DNA of 64,000 bases from Natribaculum luteum (GCF_023008545.1 NZ_CP095397.1:992001-1056000), one strand, 5' to 3'; shown: positions 26,496 through 37,462, counted from the stretch's first letter. Notes: generated from the sequence alone by a model not told the origin. Made by a program: numbers and translations.

Positions 26496-27707
26496 TCAGT
26501 CGGTGGTGGACGTCGTCGACGGGTTTTCCGCGTCGACGAGGACCGATCGATCGACGTCGGCGACGGTCGTGTGACCCGTCAGTGCGAGCGTCAGGTCGAG
26601 GTCGGCCAGGACGTTCCGACAGACCTCGCGGACGCCGTCCTCGCCGTCGATCGTCAGTCCGTAGACGTACGGCCGACCCAGCAGGACCATCTCGGCACCG
26701 AGTGCGAGCGCCGTCAGCACATCTGCCCCGCGGCGAATCCCGCTGTCGAACAACACCGGAACGCGCCCGTCGACGAGCTCGACGACCCGTGGCAGTGCCT
26801 CGAGTGCGGGCACCGCATCGTCGACCTGCCGACCGCCGTGGTTCGAGACGACGATTCCGTCGACGCCGGCCTCGAGCGCCAGGGCGGCGTCGTCGGGGTG
26901 GACAATGCCCTTGACCACGACCGGCAGGTCGGTCCGCTCGCACAGCCACTCGAGGTCGTCCCACGTGAGCGAGTCGTCGCCGAAGACGTCGAGAAATCGC
27001 ATGACTGCCGCGTCGGGGTTGTCTTCCGGCGGCTCCGCGAGTGTCTCGCGGAAGACCGGATCGGAGAAGTAGTTCGCGACGCCCTCGCCGTCGAGGAAGG
27101 GCAGGTAGCCCTGTTCGACGTCGCGCTCGCGCCAGCCCATGACTGGCGTGTCGACGGTGACGACGATGGCCTCGTAGCCGGCGTCCGCCGCTCGCTCGAC
27201 GAAACTCGCCGTCAGTTCGCGGTCCGAACTCCAGTACAGCTGAAACCACGCCGGAGCGTCACCGGTCGCCGCCGCGATCTCCTCGAGTGGCTCCGACGAG
27301 ACCGAACTCGCGGCAAACGGCAGGCCCAGGTCGGCCGCCGCTCTCGCGGACGCGAGTTCGCCGTCCTCGTGGAAGATCGACTGGACGCCGACGGGTGCCA
27401 GCGCGATCGGTGCGGGGTACGTCCGCCCGAACAACTCGACAGAGAGGTCACGCGAGGAGACGTCACGAAGCATGCGCGGGACGAGCCGCCAGCGAGAGAA
27501 CGCCGCCCGGTTCGCGTCGGCGGTCCGTCCAGCACCCGCACTACCCGCGACGTAGGCGTACGCCGCCGGGTCGAGGGCCTCGCGGGCTGCCGCCTCGAGC
27601 GTCTCGTAGGACGGCGACAGGTTCGGCGGCTGGTCTGCGAGCATTCCCTGCGTGAACACCTCGACGAGCCGCTCACGTCCGTACGATGGGCTGTTCTCGT
27701 TCGACAT
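26496..27707 (-). CDS. FMN-dependent alpha-hydroxy-acid dehydrogenase/oxidase
   Basis: The 403-aa TIM-barrel flavoprotein begins MSNENSPSYGRERLVEVFTQ. It carries PIALAPVGVQ, VTVDTPVMGWRERD, and the active-site SNHGGRQVDDAVPALEAL with the catalytic His near residue 285, then DSGIRRGADVLTALALGA (FMN phosphate site). It resembles lactate 2-monooxygenase and lactate oxidase-like enzymes. Substrate and electron acceptor are uncertain. The minus-strand CTATAGG at about 27735 makes it leaderless and independently transcribed. It sits between nusA and rps12, which normally adjoin. Confidence 0.9.
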   Translation of the reverse strand: MSNENSPSYGRERLVEVFTQGMLADQPPNLSPSYETLEAAAREALDPAAYAYVAGSAGAGRTADANRAAFSRWRLVPRMLRDVSSRDLSVELFGRTYPAPIALAPVGVQSIFHEDGELASARAAADLGLPFAASSVSSEPLEEIAAATGDAPAWFQLYWSSDRELTASFVERAADAGYEAIVVTVDTPVMGWRERDVEQGYLPFLDGEGVANYFSDPVFRETLAEPPEDNPDAAVMRFLDVFGDDSLTWDDLEWLCERTDLPVVVKGIVHPDDAALALEAGVDGIVVSNHGGRQVDDAVPALEALPRVVELVDGRVPVLFDSGIRRGADVLTALALGAEMVLLGRPYVYGLTIDGEDGVREVCRNVLADLDLTLALTGHTTVADVDRSVLVDAENPSTTSTTD

Positions 27708-27790
27708 GATGAGCCCTTCGAATGGGGAGGTCCTATAGCTTCGGGAGCAGCAAACGGACGAAAAAGCCCGACGTGAGCGCCAGCGCGCGA

Positions 27791-28210
27791 CTACGTCAAC
27801 TGGACGTCGTCGATCCCGAAGTGACGCTCGGCGAGCGTCCGCGCAGCCTCGATCGTCAGCCCGTCTTTCCCGATGGCGACGCCGCGGTCCTCGTCTGCGA
27901 CCTCGACGTACGCGATGGTATCGTCGTTCTCGCTGATCGTGACGTTGTACACCGCCGCGGGCGCGAGCGCGTTCGCGACGAACGCCGCGGCCGTCTCGGC
28001 GGCCTCGATCAGCCGCACCGACTTGTCGACCTGCCGTTCGAACTGCGTTACGTGTCTGCCCCCCGGGCCGATCGCCTCGCCCATCTGTCCGGGCGCGACG
28101 ACGACGAGCAGCCGGCCGTTCTCGAGGACGCAGTCGCGACCGGTCGCGCCCGTCACGTCCTCGAACAGCGCGAGATACTGGCGGGCGTCGTCCGAGAGCG
28201 TCACGCCCAT
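27791..28210 (-). CDS. nusA: NusA-like transcription factor (KH domains)
   Basis: The 139-aa archaeal NusA consists of two KH domains only. The motifs GQMGEAIGPGGRHV and DEDRGVAIGKDGLTIEAA hold the GxxG loops (I/V-G-x-x-G) that bind single-stranded RNA. The S1 and N-terminal domains of bacterial NusA are absent, as in all archaea. It follows rpoA2 by 5 bp and probably is the last gene of the RNA polymerase operon. Confidence 0.95.
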   Translation of the reverse strand: MGVTLSDDARQYLALFEDVTGATGRDCVLENGRLLVVVAPGQMGEAIGPGGRHVTQFERQVDKSVRLIEAAETAAAFVANALAPAAVYNVTISENDDTIAYVEVADEDRGVAIGKDGLTIEAARTLAERHFGIDDVQLT

Positions 28211-28215
28211 CGTCG

Positions 28216-29403
28216 TCAGTCGGCCTGTCTCCCGCTGGTCGACCCCATCCGGAGGTCGACGTCGCCGGTACCGAGTTTGATCGGCTTGCCGACGATGACG
28301 TTCTCGGTAACGCCGTCCAGGTCGTCGACCTCACCGTGGATAGCCGCGTTGAGCAGGTGGTTGACCGTCACCTCGAACGCCGCCCGCGCCAGGACGGAGT
28401 CTTTCGAACCGGAGATGCCGTGGCGGCCGATCGACTCGATCTCGCCGCGGTTTGTCATCATGTCGGCGACCAGCATCAGGTGCCGGACATTGACGTCGTC
28501 GAGACCCTGCTCTGCGAGCGTGTTGTGGGTCTCCTCGATGATCGCCTCGCGAGCGGCCTCGATCCCGAGGTTGCGGTGGATTTCGTGGATGTTGTTCGTC
28601 GTCGTCCGACTGGCGTCGACGCCCTCGATCGAGAGCACGTCGCCGAAGGCCGACCCCTCGGTGTAGAGGACGAACTCCTCGCTGCCGTCGTCCATCTCTT
28701 CTCGGCGGATGACGACGCGAGAGACCTCCTCGATACCCTTGAACGTGATGTCCCGGAGCTCCTCGACGAGCTGTAGCAGTTCGCGATAGGACGGCTCTTC
28801 GGGACCGAACTCGACGGTCGTCCCCTGCTGGACGGTATCCACGCCGAGGTTGTCTTCGATGATGCCTGCGACCTCCTCGGCCGTGATCATCCGCTCTTCT
28901 AAGGTGTCTTTGTTCAGCGAAATCTGGACGCGCATGTCGGCGACGTTCGTCGAGACGTCACCGAGTGCGAGAATCTGCGTGGCCTCGATCTTCCAGACGA
29001 CCTCGTGGGCTTTCTCGCGCTCGCTGGCGTACTCGTCCTCGAGGTAGACCGTCATCATCGGCGTATCCGGGGTCTTCCGGGCGTCGACCAGTTCGATCAG
29101 CCGCGGCAGACCCTGCGTGACGTCGATCTCTGCAACACCCGCGTAGTGGAACGTGTTCATCGTCAGCTGCGTCCCCGGTTCGCCGATCGACTGTGCGCTG
29201 ACGGTCCCGACGGGGTCGAGCGGATCGATCCGCGTCTGGAGGTACTGGTTCTCGACCGCCCGGGCGATCTCGTCGGCCTGCTCGAGGGTCGCGTTGCGCT
29301 CTTCGACCGTCTCGTAGACCTTCTCCCTGAGCCGGCGGGGGAGTTCGGTGTCCTCGACGACGGCGATGACGTCGTCGCTGACGTCGTACTCGACGTCAGT
29401 CAT
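28216..29403 (-). CDS. rpoA2: DNA-directed RNA polymerase subunit A''
   Basis: The 395-aa Rpo1C corresponds to the C-terminal third of the bacterial beta' subunit. It includes the bridge-helix/trigger-loop region ([27 protein letters not shown]) and the cleft region near the end ([20 protein letters not shown]). Its start overlaps the end of rpoA1 by 8 bp. It pairs with A' to form the largest subunit, split as in other archaea. Confidence 0.97.
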   Translation of the reverse strand: MTDVEYDVSDDVIAVVEDTELPRRLREKVYETVEERNATLEQADEIARAVENQYLQTRIDPLDPVGTVSAQSIGEPGTQLTMNTFHYAGVAEIDVTQGLPRLIELVDARKTPDTPMMTVYLEDEYASEREKAHEVVWKIEATQILALGDVSTNVADMRVQISLNKDTLEERMITAEEVAGIIEDNLGVDTVQQGTTVEFGPEEPSYRELLQLVEELRDITFKGIEEVSRVVIRREEMDDGSEEFVLYTEGSAFGDVLSIEGVDASRTTTNNIHEIHRNLGIEAAREAIIEETHNTLAEQGLDDVNVRHLMLVADMMTNRGEIESIGRHGISGSKDSVLARAAFEVTVNHLLNAAIHGEVDDLDGVTENVIVGKPIKLGTGDVDLRMGSTSGRQAD

Positions 29404-32320
29404 CGGAGGTCACCTCCACGTCCTCGACGATGCGACGACTATCTGCGTACTCCGAGAGGTTCGTCGGCTCCGGCTTCGAGCCGAGGAACTCCTCTTTCTC
29501 GGCTTCGGATTCGAACTCCGACTCGAGGATCCGATCTGCGATCTGTTCGACGTCGACGTCGCCCTCCTCGCTCGAGGAGACCATCACCGGCGAGGTGCCG
29601 TCTTCGCCGAACTCGAACTGGACGATCGTGTCCGAGGTGTCCCGGACGGTGCCGTCGTACTGGGTTTCGAGTTCGGTGAGGGCGTTGATCAGCCGGCGCT
29701 GGAGGTAGCCGGACTTCGACGTTCGCACTGCGGTGTCGACCAGCCCCTCGCGGCCACCCATAGCGTGGAAGAAGAACTCCCGTGGGGTGAGTCCGCTCGT
29801 ATAGGAGTTCTCGACGAAGCCGTGAGCTTTCGCCGAGAGGTCGTTCGGTTTGTAGTGGCTGAGGGTCCGGTCCTCGTAGCCGCGGTTGATTCGCTCGCCC
29901 CGAACTGCCTGCTGGCCGACGGCACCGGCCATCTGGGTCAGGTTGAGCATCGACCCACGGGCACCAGAGTTTGCCATGACGACGGCCGGGTTATCGTCTT
30001 CGAAGTGCTCGTCGGCGATGTTCCCCGCGTTGTCACGAGCACGGGACAACGTCTGCATGATCTTCATCTCGAGGGTCTCGTCGATGGTGCGGCCGGGCAG
30101 GGACTCGAGTTCGCCCCGCTGGTAGGCCTCGATGAGTTCCTCGACGCGGTCGTAGGCGTCGTCGATCGTCTCGTCGATTCGGGATTCGGCTTCCTCCGGG
30201 ATTGTCTCGTCGTCGATGCCGATCGAGAACCCGAAGTGCATGATCGCCCGCATCGCGAGCGTCGAGACTTCGTTGATGAAGATCCGGGCGCGGGTGTTGC
30301 CGTAGACTTTCGTGATCGTGTCGACGATCTCACCGCCGAACTCGCCGACCTCGTCTTCGGCGATGGTTCCTTCGAGGAGTTGGCCGTCCTCGATGACGAC
30401 GTCGTCGCCGACGGTGCCCGTGAACTCGAGGTTCAGGTCGTCGGGAAGGAGTTCGGAGAAGACGTCGCGACCGGTCCAGAACGGCTCGCCCTCGTCGTCG
30501 ATGCCGCTGGGGTCGGGCAGTTCGTCGATCCGCGTCGCCCGCAGGAGGTCGAGCGCCTGCGTCTCGTTGAACCGCGGGTTGTCGTGGGTAAGCAGGTAGG
30601 TTCCCGAGATGTGGTCCTGGATCGCGCCGATGATGTTCTCACCGAACCGCGGCGAGAGGATCTGTTCCTGGACGCGCATCAGGACGCGCGCTTCCGCACG
30701 AGCCTCCTCGTTCTGGAGGGCGTGCATGTTCATCTCGTCGCCGTCGAAGTCGGCGTTGTACGGCGGACAGACGACGGTGTTGAGCCGGAACGTCTTGTAC
30801 GGCATGACCACGACCTCGTGGGCCATGATCGACATCCGGTGGAGTGACGGCTGTCGGTTGAAGATGACGATGTCGCCGTCGATGAGGTGTCGGTTGACCT
30901 CCCAGCCGGGTTCGATCTTCTTCGCGAGTTCCTCGCAGTTCTTCTCTGTCACCTTCAGGCGACGGCCGTCCGGCCGTCGGACGTAGTTCGCGCCCGGGTG
31001 GCCCTCCGGTCCGTTGGAGACGTACCGCCGGGCGTCGGCAACGTTTCGTTCGGTGACGTTCATCGTCTGGGTCATCTCCTTTGCGACCCGATCCGGGACG
31101 CCGACTTCGTTCAGGCTGAGCGTCGGGTCCGGCGAGATGACGGTCCGGGCGGAGAAGTTCACGCGCTTTCCGGACAGCGAGCCGCGGAAGCGACCCTCCT
31201 TGCCCTTCAGTCGCTGGCTGAGCGTCTTGAGCGGGCGACCGGAACGGTGGCGTGCCGGCGGCGTGCCGCTGATCTCGTTGTCCATGAACGTCGTGACGTG
31301 GTACTGGAGCAGTTCCCACAGGTCCTCGATGATCAGCTGGGGTGCGCCGGCCTCGCGGTTCTCCATGAAGCGCTGGTTGATCCGGATGATGTCCACGAGT
31401 TTGTGCGTGAGGTCGTCCTCGCTGCGCTGGCCGTTGTCGAGCGTGATCGACGGCCGCGCCGTCACCGGCGGCACTGGGAGGACAGTGAGGATCATCCACT
31501 CCGGACGGGAGCGCTCGGCGTCGATCCCCAGCGCCTCGATGTCCTCGTCTGGGATCGCCTCGAACCAGTCGCGAATGTCCGAGGGCATCAGCTTGTTCGT
31601 GTCCTCCTCGGTGAGGTCGATGTCGAGTGCCTTCTCGATCGCTTTCCGCTGGCTCTCACGCGGGCGGAACGAGCCGGAGAGGATCTCGTTGATGCGAGTG
31701 AGGTCGATCTCCGTCTCCTCGGCCAGTTCGTCCGGCGTCGTCCGCTCGCCGTCCTCACCACCCTGCATCGCCGCAGCGATGCGCTGGGAGTACTCGCTGG
31801 TCAGCACCTGCTGGACCTCGTAGTAGGTGGTGGGCTTCTCGTGTTCGATGTCGTACTGGATCTCGCCGCAGTGGGGACAGCGATCTTTCTTTCGTGCCTG
31901 TCGGATCGCCGCCTTCGTGACGTCGTTTACGTCGCGGCCGAGCTTTCGCGACTGGTCGATCTGGTGGCGGAACTCCTCTTTCTCGTCTTCGGTCAACAGC
32001 AGCCGGGAACACTCCCGGCAGGTGCCCCGGAGCAGCCGCCGGATGAGCTTCGTGAAGCCGACGTGGATGACCGGCGCGGCGAGTTCGATGTGGCCGAAGT
32101 GGCCGGGACACGAGCCCGAGTGCTGACCACAGGTCTTACACTCGAGGCCGGGGTCGATGACGCCGAGACGGGGGTCCATCAGCCCCATGTCGATGGGGAA
32201 GCCGTCGTCGTCGTAGGTGTCGGCCGTGATGATCTTCGTCGCGCTCATCTCCCGATACTCCTCGGGCTCCATCAGCCCGAAGTTGATCGATCCGATGTCT
32301 TTGGGTGTCGTGTTTCGCAT
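29396..32320 (-). CDS. rpoA1: DNA-directed RNA polymerase subunit A'
   Basis: The 974-aa Rpo1N carries the zinc-ribbon clamp ([17 protein letters not shown]), a second zinc site (CRECSR and CPHCGE), and the catalytic Mg motif [12 protein letters not shown] near residue 525. An acidic helical insert ([17 protein letters not shown]..., about residues 205-270) is usual in haloarchaea. It follows rpoB1 by 3 bp. Confidence 0.98.
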   Translation of the reverse strand: MRNTTPKDIGSINFGLMEPEEYREMSATKIITADTYDDDGFPIDMGLMDPRLGVIDPGLECKTCGQHSGSCPGHFGHIELAAPVIHVGFTKLIRRLLRGTCRECSRLLLTEDEKEEFRHQIDQSRKLGRDVNDVTKAAIRQARKKDRCPHCGEIQYDIEHEKPTTYYEVQQVLTSEYSQRIAAAMQGGEDGERTTPDELAEETEIDLTRINEILSGSFRPRESQRKAIEKALDIDLTEEDTNKLMPSDIRDWFEAIPDEDIEALGIDAERSRPEWMILTVLPVPPVTARPSITLDNGQRSEDDLTHKLVDIIRINQRFMENREAGAPQLIIEDLWELLQYHVTTFMDNEISGTPPARHRSGRPLKTLSQRLKGKEGRFRGSLSGKRVNFSARTVISPDPTLSLNEVGVPDRVAKEMTQTMNVTERNVADARRYVSNGPEGHPGANYVRRPDGRRLKVTEKNCEELAKKIEPGWEVNRHLIDGDIVIFNRQPSLHRMSIMAHEVVVMPYKTFRLNTVVCPPYNADFDGDEMNMHALQNEEARAEARVLMRVQEQILSPRFGENIIGAIQDHISGTYLLTHDNPRFNETQALDLLRATRIDELPDPSGIDDEGEPFWTGRDVFSELLPDDLNLEFTGTVGDDVVIEDGQLLEGTIAEDEVGEFGGEIVDTITKVYGNTRARIFINEVSTLAMRAIMHFGFSIGIDDETIPEEAESRIDETIDDAYDRVEELIEAYQRGELESLPGRTIDETLEMKIMQTLSRARDNAGNIADEHFEDDNPAVVMANSGARGSMLNLTQMAGAVGQQAVRGERINRGYEDRTLSHYKPNDLSAKAHGFVENSYTSGLTPREFFFHAMGGREGLVDTAVRTSKSGYLQRRLINALTELETQYDGTVRDTSDTIVQFEFGEDGTSPVMVSSSEEGDVDVEQIADRILESEFESEAEKEEFLGSKPEPTNLSEYADSRRIVEDVEVTSDD

Positions 32321-32323
32321 GTG

Positions 32324-34153
32324 TTATACGGCGTCTTCCAGTTCGAGTCGCGGTGCGATGCCGAGCGCTTTCATCTCGTCGAGCAAGAGCTTGAACGCGT
32401 AGCTCATCTCGATCTCGTGGATGTCGGTCTCCTCGCCGCAGTTCGGACAGTACACCCGCCGTTGTTCGACGTTCTCGGTCGCGGTCATCCCACAGTTCCC
32501 GCAGATGTGGATGAACTCGCGGTCGGACTCGTCGAGCAGGCGTTCTTTGAGCGTCATCGCCGCCCCGTGACCGATGAACACGTCGCGTTCCATCTCACCG
32601 ATCCGCAGCCCACCCTCGCGGGCGCGACCTTCGGTCGGCTGGCGGGTCAGCACCTGCACCGGCCCGCGCGAGCGGGCGTGCAGTTTGTTCGAGACCATGT
32701 GGTAGAGTTTCTGGTAGAAGATCACGCCGACGAAGATTTCGGCCTCGATCTTCTCCCCGGTAACGCCGGAGTACATCGTCTCTTTGCCCGCGGAGTTGAA
32801 GCCCACGTCCTCGAGTCCGCTCCGGAGGTCCTCTTCGTCTTCGCCCAAAAACGGCGTGCCGTCGACGCGACGGCCCTCCATCGATCCGAGTTTGCCGCCG
32901 ATCATCTCCAGAATGTGCCCGACGGTCATCCGCGAGGGAAGCGCGTGGGGGTTGACGACGAGGTCCGGCACGACGCCCTCCTCGGTGAACGGCATGTCCT
33001 CCTGTGGGGCGAGGTGGCCGATGACCCCTTTCTGGCCGTGTCGCGACGCGAACTTGTCTCCGAGTTCCGGGATCCGTTCGTCGCGAACGGAGACCTTCGA
33101 GAGTTTCGAACCGTCCTCGCCTTCCATCAGCGTGACGGTGTCGACCACGCCGGATTCGCCCGAACGCATCGTCACCGACGTTTCACGGCGCTTCTGAGGC
33201 GAGAGCCCACCCATGTCGTCGGGTTCCTCCAAAAAGCGCGGCGGGGACGTCTTCCCGAGCAGCACGGAGTTCTCGTCGACCTGTGTCTCGGGGTTGACGA
33301 GTCCGTCCTCGTCGAGGTGGGCGTAGGCCTCCTCGCCACGGGCACCGCGAACGTCCTGGCTCGGAATCTCGAAGCGGTCTTCCTGTCCGCCGGGGTAGCG
33401 CCGTTCCTCGCCCTCGTAGGTCCGGAAGAAGTGCGACCGGGCGAGCGCGCGTTCGACCGACGCCTTGTTCATCACCAGTGCGTCCTCGATGTTGAACCCC
33501 TCGTAGCTCATCACGGCGACGACGAAGTTCTGGGCGGCGGGACGCTCGTCGAAGCCGATCTGCTCGGTGGTCTGAGTCTTGACCATCGACAGCTGCGGGT
33601 AGTGCAGCAGGTGCTGGCGCGTGTCCGGCCGAATGCGGTAGTTCGCCGCCGGCAGCCCGAGCGACTGTTTGACCATCCCCGCCCCCATCGTAATGCGCGG
33701 ACTCGCGTTGTGCTCGGGGTAGGGGATCATCCCCGCACCGATCCCGAAGATCAGCTGCGGGTCGATCTCGAGGTGGGTGTGCTCTTCTTCCAGGTCGTCC
33801 TCGTCGACGGCGACGTAGATGTCCTCTTCCTCCTCGGCGTCGATGAACTCGACGTAGCCGTGGGCGACGAGGTCGTCGAACTCGAGGTCGCCATCCCGGA
33901 GCGCCTCGATCTCCGCCTCGGAGATGCGCGGCTCGCCGTCCTCGACGACGAGCAGCGGCCGACGGGCACGGCCCGCGTCGGCGTTGATGATCACTTCGCG
34001 GGTGCGCTCTTTCACCGAGACGTTTACCATCTCGCTGACGTCGCCGATGCGTCGCGCTTCGCGGATCTGTTCGGCCAGTTCGTGCGGATCCGGGTGGGTC
34101 CCCACCAGCGACCCGTTGACGTACACCTTGGCTTCTCGCTGTTGGCTACTCAT
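32324..34153 (-). CDS. rpoB1: DNA-directed RNA polymerase subunit B'
   Basis: The 609-aa Rpo2C starts [20 protein letters not shown]. It includes the conserved [20 protein letters not shown]-like segment [13 protein letters not shown] and the C-terminal zinc site [19 protein letters not shown]...CG. The start at 34153 is used because rpoB2 ends 1 bp upstream; a longer open frame would overlap rpoB2. Split B'/B'' is a feature of halophiles and methanogens. Confidence 0.97.
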   Translation of the reverse strand: MSSQQREAKVYVNGSLVGTHPDPHELAEQIREARRIGDVSEMVNVSVKERTREVIINADAGRARRPLLVVEDGEPRISEAEIEALRDGDLEFDDLVAHGYVEFIDAEEEEDIYVAVDEDDLEEEHTHLEIDPQLIFGIGAGMIPYPEHNASPRITMGAGMVKQSLGLPAANYRIRPDTRQHLLHYPQLSMVKTQTTEQIGFDERPAAQNFVVAVMSYEGFNIEDALVMNKASVERALARSHFFRTYEGEERRYPGGQEDRFEIPSQDVRGARGEEAYAHLDEDGLVNPETQVDENSVLLGKTSPPRFLEEPDDMGGLSPQKRRETSVTMRSGESGVVDTVTLMEGEDGSKLSKVSVRDERIPELGDKFASRHGQKGVIGHLAPQEDMPFTEEGVVPDLVVNPHALPSRMTVGHILEMIGGKLGSMEGRRVDGTPFLGEDEEDLRSGLEDVGFNSAGKETMYSGVTGEKIEAEIFVGVIFYQKLYHMVSNKLHARSRGPVQVLTRQPTEGRAREGGLRIGEMERDVFIGHGAAMTLKERLLDESDREFIHICGNCGMTATENVEQRRVYCPNCGEETDIHEIEMSYAFKLLLDEMKALGIAPRLELEDAV

Positions 34154-34154
34154 A

Positions 34155-35729
34155 TTAGTCGTCTGCAGTCGTTCGGTTGACGCCCTCGATGCCCGGAATA
34201 CCCTGGACACCCATCGACGCCAGTTCGCGTTTGAGTTCCTGTTCGTCCTCGACGTTCTGTGAGAGCTCCATCGCCTGTGCGAAGTTCTTCACCAGCCCAC
34301 AGTTAGGACCCTCCGGGGTCTCGGAGGGACAGATGCGACCCCACTGGGTCGCGTGCAAGTCCCGCGCCTCGAAGTGTGGCTGTGAGCGGCTGAGTGGCGA
34401 GCGAAGCCGCCGCAGGTGCGAGAGCACCCCCATGAAGTCCGTCCGATCGACCAGCTGACTCACGCCGGATCGGCCGCCGACCCAGTTGCCCGTCGCGATC
34501 GGGTGCTCGAGTCGTTCGGTGAGCACGTCCGACCGGACCACGGTGTTGACCGAGAGCGTCCGATTTCGCATGTTCGCCCGCTCGAGCTGGTACTTCACGT
34601 CGCGTGCGAGCTTGTTCAGCGCAGTCCGGAAGAGGTCTTTCATCAGGTCGCCGGAGACCTTCAGGCGCTTGTTGGCGTAGTGGTCTTTGTCGTCCGACTC
34701 CCGGCGACCGAGCGCGAGTTCGAAACAGGCCTCGGCCATTCGACAGAGGTAGTGTGCCTTGTTGATCCGAACGTCCTCATCGGGCACGCCGTCCTCGTGG
34801 AGGTGCGGAAGGAGGTACCGGTCGATGACGTAGTTCGCGCGCTTGAGCTGGTAGTTTTTGCCCTGGCCCGAGGCGACGCGTTTGCCAAGTGCCTCGATCG
34901 CCTCCTCTTCAGTCTGGACCTCCGCCTCTTCCAGGTTCTCGAGCATGTACTTGACGACCTCGGGGTCGTTCGAGACCTTGTGGACGATCTCCTCGTCGGA
35001 CTCGAGGCCGAGCGCGCGTACGAGCGTAACGAAGTTGATCGAACCCGACACGGAGGGGAACGAGACCTCGAGCAGGCCGTCGCGGGTGCGCTCACAGAGC
35101 ACGAGTGCCCGGTAGCCCCGACGCTGGGAGAACGTCTTGGCGACCTGGATCTCGTCGCCGTACTTGGTGTCGTACTCGGCGAGGATCTTGTTCGGCGCGA
35201 GGTCCTCGCTGGTCATCAACACTCGCTCGGAGCCGTTGACGATGAAGTATCCACCGGGGTCGGCAGGATCCTCGCCGATCTCGATGAGTTCTTCCTCGGA
35301 GAAGCCCGCGATGTTACACTTTTCCGAGCCCACCATGATCGGCATCCGACCGATCTTCGTCTCCGTCGAGTCGACGACCCGCTGGTCGCCCTCCTCGCCT
35401 TTGACGATGGACATCTCCATGAAGACGGGCGCGGAGTAGGTAATGTTGCGCAGCCGCGCCTCCTGGGGGTAGAGCAGTTCCTCCGAGCCGTCGGCCTCGC
35501 GGACGCGAGGCGTGACGACGCGGACGTCGCCGAGTTCGACGTGGACCGGCTCTTCGCCCTCCTTGTCGCCGATGTCCGTGTCGATCGTCGCCTTCTCGTC
35601 GACGACCTCCTGCATTCCTCGGTTGAGGAACGCGTTGAACGACCGGTAGTGGTGTTCTGCGAGCCGTTCTTTCGAGAAGTATTCGCGCGAGATGTCTCGT
35701 CGTTTTGATCGGTTCATTTCTGTTGCCAT
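34155..35729 (-). CDS. rpoB2: DNA-directed RNA polymerase subunit B''
   Basis: The 524-aa Rpo2N forms the N-terminal half of the second-largest subunit: lobe and protrusion domains, with [22 protein letters not shown] and the fork-loop region [25 protein letters not shown]([12 protein letters not shown]). It lies directly after rpoH with no spacer and is followed by rpoB1 after 1 bp. A second in-frame ATG (MNRSKRRD) is 4 codons in. Confidence 0.97.
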   Translation of the reverse strand: MATEMNRSKRRDISREYFSKERLAEHHYRSFNAFLNRGMQEVVDEKATIDTDIGDKEGEEPVHVELGDVRVVTPRVREADGSEELLYPQEARLRNITYSAPVFMEMSIVKGEEGDQRVVDSTETKIGRMPIMVGSEKCNIAGFSEEELIEIGEDPADPGGYFIVNGSERVLMTSEDLAPNKILAEYDTKYGDEIQVAKTFSQRRGYRALVLCERTRDGLLEVSFPSVSGSINFVTLVRALGLESDEEIVHKVSNDPEVVKYMLENLEEAEVQTEEEAIEALGKRVASGQGKNYQLKRANYVIDRYLLPHLHEDGVPDEDVRINKAHYLCRMAEACFELALGRRESDDKDHYANKRLKVSGDLMKDLFRTALNKLARDVKYQLERANMRNRTLSVNTVVRSDVLTERLEHPIATGNWVGGRSGVSQLVDRTDFMGVLSHLRRLRSPLSRSQPHFEARDLHATQWGRICPSETPEGPNCGLVKNFAQAMELSQNVEDEQELKRELASMGVQGIPGIEGVNRTTADD

Positions 35730-35957
35730 TTAATCCACCACGAGGCGGTATACGACCGCCTGATCTGTCGTTCGCGAGTCTCGAACGATCTCGATGACGT
35801 CGCCGATCTCCGCCTCGTCCGGCAGGGCGGGATCGGTGCGTTTGATTTTCGGCAAGTCGGTGCGGTCGATGTCGTACTCCGCGAGCACGTCCTCGAGCTC
35901 GTCCTCCTCGAGAACGGTGTGCTCCGGAACCAGTTCGTGTTGGCTTACGTCTACCAT
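35730..35957 (-). CDS. rpoH: DNA-directed RNA polymerase subunit H
   Basis: The 75-aa Rpo5 starts [20 protein letters not shown] and matches the C-terminal domain of eukaryotic Rpb5 ([29 protein letters not shown]). It is the first gene of the polymerase operon. Two TATA-like stretches lie upstream on the minus strand (CTATAGG near 36013 and CGTTAAATG near 36033), so tandem promoters are possible. Confidence 0.97.
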   Translation of the reverse strand: MVDVSQHELVPEHTVLEEDELEDVLAEYDIDRTDLPKIKRTDPALPDEAEIGDVIEIVRDSRTTDQAVVYRLVVD

Positions 35958-36008
35958 GTGTTGGTGTGGGCTAACGGGAGAGAAGCGGCTGTCACGAGAT
36001 ACTACAGG

Positions 36009-36038
36009 GACCTATAGTCGGGACGCATTTAACGGTTA
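36009..36038 (-). promoter_or_regulatory. candidate tandem promoters of the rpoH-led operon
   Basis: On the minus strand CGTTAAATG (about 36029-36037) and CTATAGG (about 36010-36016) are both TATA-like. They would start transcripts about 50 and 30 nt upstream of rpoH. The interval 35958-36264 otherwise holds no gene; a further TATATA stretch at about 36121-36127 has no assigned target. Confidence 0.4.
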
Positions 36039-36264
36039 CTAACTCGAGTCAGAAGCAAGGCTAACCGGCCGGGCGAACCTGACCGGGATAGACGTTCACA
36101 CTCGAGGATAGCCCGTTCTGGTATATATCCCTTGTGGAGAATGAGTGTCACTGCCACGCAATAGGGCCTCGAAGCGATGGCGTCGGCTGTGGCTCGCGTC
36201 GCCGTACCAAACGCACCTCGAGTGGAAAGTCTTAATACTTCCACTCGGCAACGAAGAGTTGCAA

Positions 36265-36337
36265 GCCCGGGTGGTGTAGTGGCCCATCATACGACCCTGT
36301 CACGGTCGTGACGCGGGTTCAAATCCCGCCTCGGGCG
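36265..36337 (+). tRNA. tRNA-Asp (GTC), copy 1
   Basis: The 73-nt cloverleaf has acceptor arms GCCCGGG and CTCGGGC with one G-U pair, D-arm GGTGTAGTGG, anticodon stem CGACC/GGTCG around the loop CTGTCAC (anticodon GTC), T-arm GCGGG-TTCAAAT-CCCGC and discriminator G. CCA is not encoded. A TATA-like CTTAATAC lies about 29 nt upstream. The second copy at 37390 is identical. Confidence 0.97.
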
Positions 36338-36535
36338 CTTCTTCGATTTCCAATTCGTGAGCGACCGGCGTAGCCGTGTCGCGAACACTCGAAATCGAAG
36401 AGCGGCGATCGGGATTTGAACTACGGAACGAGCGAACGAAGTGAGCAACGTTCAGGTGGTTCAAATCCCGCCTCGGGCGTATTCTTCCGCGAATAATCTC
36501 GACGAGCACCGCGTAGCGTGTGCTCGTCACCCGTG
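36338..36535 (+). repeat. tRNA-Asp trailer duplication, copy 1
   Basis: This is nearly identical to 37463-37660 (a handful of differences in about 200 bp). It opens with a 10-bp inverted repeat, CTTCGATTTC and GAAATCGAAG, around a GC-rich nested hairpin just after the tRNA. Next come CGGGATTTGAAC (36410-36421) and GTTCAAATCCCG (36459-36470), a 12-bp inverted repeat made of tRNA T-arm sequence. Confidence 0.8.
36458..36479 (+). other. orphan tRNA-Asp 3' end (attachment-site-like)
   Basis: The last 22 nt of tRNA-Asp (T-arm and acceptor, 36316-36337) are repeated here exactly, 142 bp downstream, with no tRNA body attached. Such 3'-end copies are the usual footprint of site-specific integration into tRNA genes. 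Confidence 0.6.
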
Positions 36536-36576
36536 AGCAGGAGATGCCGAGCGAGCAACGCGAGAGACGTTCAGGT

Positions 36577-36599
36577 GGTTCAAATCCTGCCCCAGACGG
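36577..36599 (+). other. degenerate orphan tRNA 3' end
   Basis: GGTTCAAATCCTGCCCCAGA plus CGG resembles the tRNA-Asp 3' end with several changes, and is again preceded by the CGTTCAGGT sequence seen at the other copy. It probably marks an older integration or duplication scar. Confidence 0.4.
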
Positions 36600-36666
36600 T
36601 TTCAAACGGCCATAAGAATTTTCATTTGAAAACATATATTTAAAGCATCAAAACAGAGAGGGAGTT

Positions 36667-36939
36667 GTGACTAGCATGCAAGATAGGTCGGATGGTGATG
36701 TGGACGACGACGTCCTCATCGAAATCGTAGATGCGCTGGAAGCGAACGACGTCGATCTCGATTCTAACCGCCTCTACGACTACATCGATCCGGACGTACT
36801 CGAACAGCTCCTCGAGTCGGCGACTGGACAGGTGACGGTCTCGTTTACCGTCGACGAACACCGGGTGACGGTAACGCCCACGACGGTCGTCGTTTCCGAG
36901 CACACCGGTCCAGAGACGACGCACACTCGTAGTCGCTGA
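36667..36939 (+). CDS. HalOD1 output-domain protein
   Basis: The 90-aa protein is essentially one HalOD1 domain: DDDVLIEIVDALEANDVDLD, then RLYDYIDPDVLEQLLES and VSFTVDEHRVTVTPTTVVV. HalOD1 occurs in haloarchaeal signalling proteins and as stand-alone small proteins; its output is unknown. The GTG at 36667 was chosen because CATATATTTAAAG (36634-36646) predicts transcription at about 36665; the ATG at 36676 is an alternative. It lies between the two tRNA-Asp copies, so it may be cargo of an integrated element. Confidence 0.75.
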   Translation: MTSMQDRSDGDVDDDVLIEIVDALEANDVDLDSNRLYDYIDPDVLEQLLESATGQVTVSFTVDEHRVTVTPTTVVVSEHTGPETTHTRSR

Positions 36940-37389
36940 CTCACAAACGTCCAAGACGGTGGGAACGTCGAGCCGCCGAACTTGACATCTGGCTGTGAAA
37001 GCCGTTCTGGAGTCGTGGGCACTCCGACGAGCGCGCCGGCGCGCTGCTGGAACTTGGCGTCCGAGCGGCTGGACTTCGAGCGAGTCGGTGCGGCACACCA
37101 GATCTGGAACGAGAAGTCGAAGCGAGCCATCGAGACGGACGTCGAGGTCTACGGCGGTCGGTACGACAGCCCTCCGCGACTGGATTCCGAAAGACGACGT
37201 GAGGAGAGACCATCTATCCCGTCTCGCGTGAGCAGTACCACGGGAAGGAAGACCGATGCAGCGACGACGGTAGCGAACGAAGGTGGTCGGAATACACTCG
37301 ACTCGAGATGGGGCACGGTCTCGAGGAGCACGCCTGACGATCGGATTACGGAAGTCTTAAGAATACCACCCGGCAACGATAAATTGCAA
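36940..37389. other. 450-bp spacer without a supportable gene
   Basis: Short frames here (for example one reading HQIWNEKSKRAIETDVEVYGG, split over two frames) look like remains of a decayed gene, but I cannot assign a family. The last 50 bp hold a TATA-like AGTCTTAAGAATACC, the promoter of tRNA-Asp copy 2. Confidence 0.35.
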
Positions 37390-37462
37390 GCCCGGGTGGT
37401 GTAGTGGCCCATCATACGACCCTGTCACGGTCGTGACGCGGGTTCAAATCCCGCCTCGGGCG
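37390..37462 (+). tRNA. tRNA-Asp (GTC), copy 2
   Basis: It is identical in sequence and structure to the copy at 36265, with anticodon GTC, the same G-U pair in the acceptor stem, and no encoded CCA. About 40 bp upstream is also conserved (AAGTCTTAA and GGCAACGA boxes), so the duplication included the promoter. Confidence 0.97.

Noticed and set aside
25800-27776. Plus-strand open frame of about 650 codons
   Set aside because: It runs antisense across rps12, a promoter region and the hydroxy-acid dehydrogenase gene, crossing gene boundaries without any domain.
30887-34180. Very long open frame on the plus strand opposite the polymerase genes
   Set aside because: It is antisense to rpoA1 and rpoB1, whose motifs are unmistakable; GC-rich codon bias keeps the opposite frame open.
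36982-37404. Possible gene between the tRNA-Asp copies
   Set aside because: Protein-like stretches change frame and the end runs into the tRNA; no family recognised. Described as a decayed spacer only.
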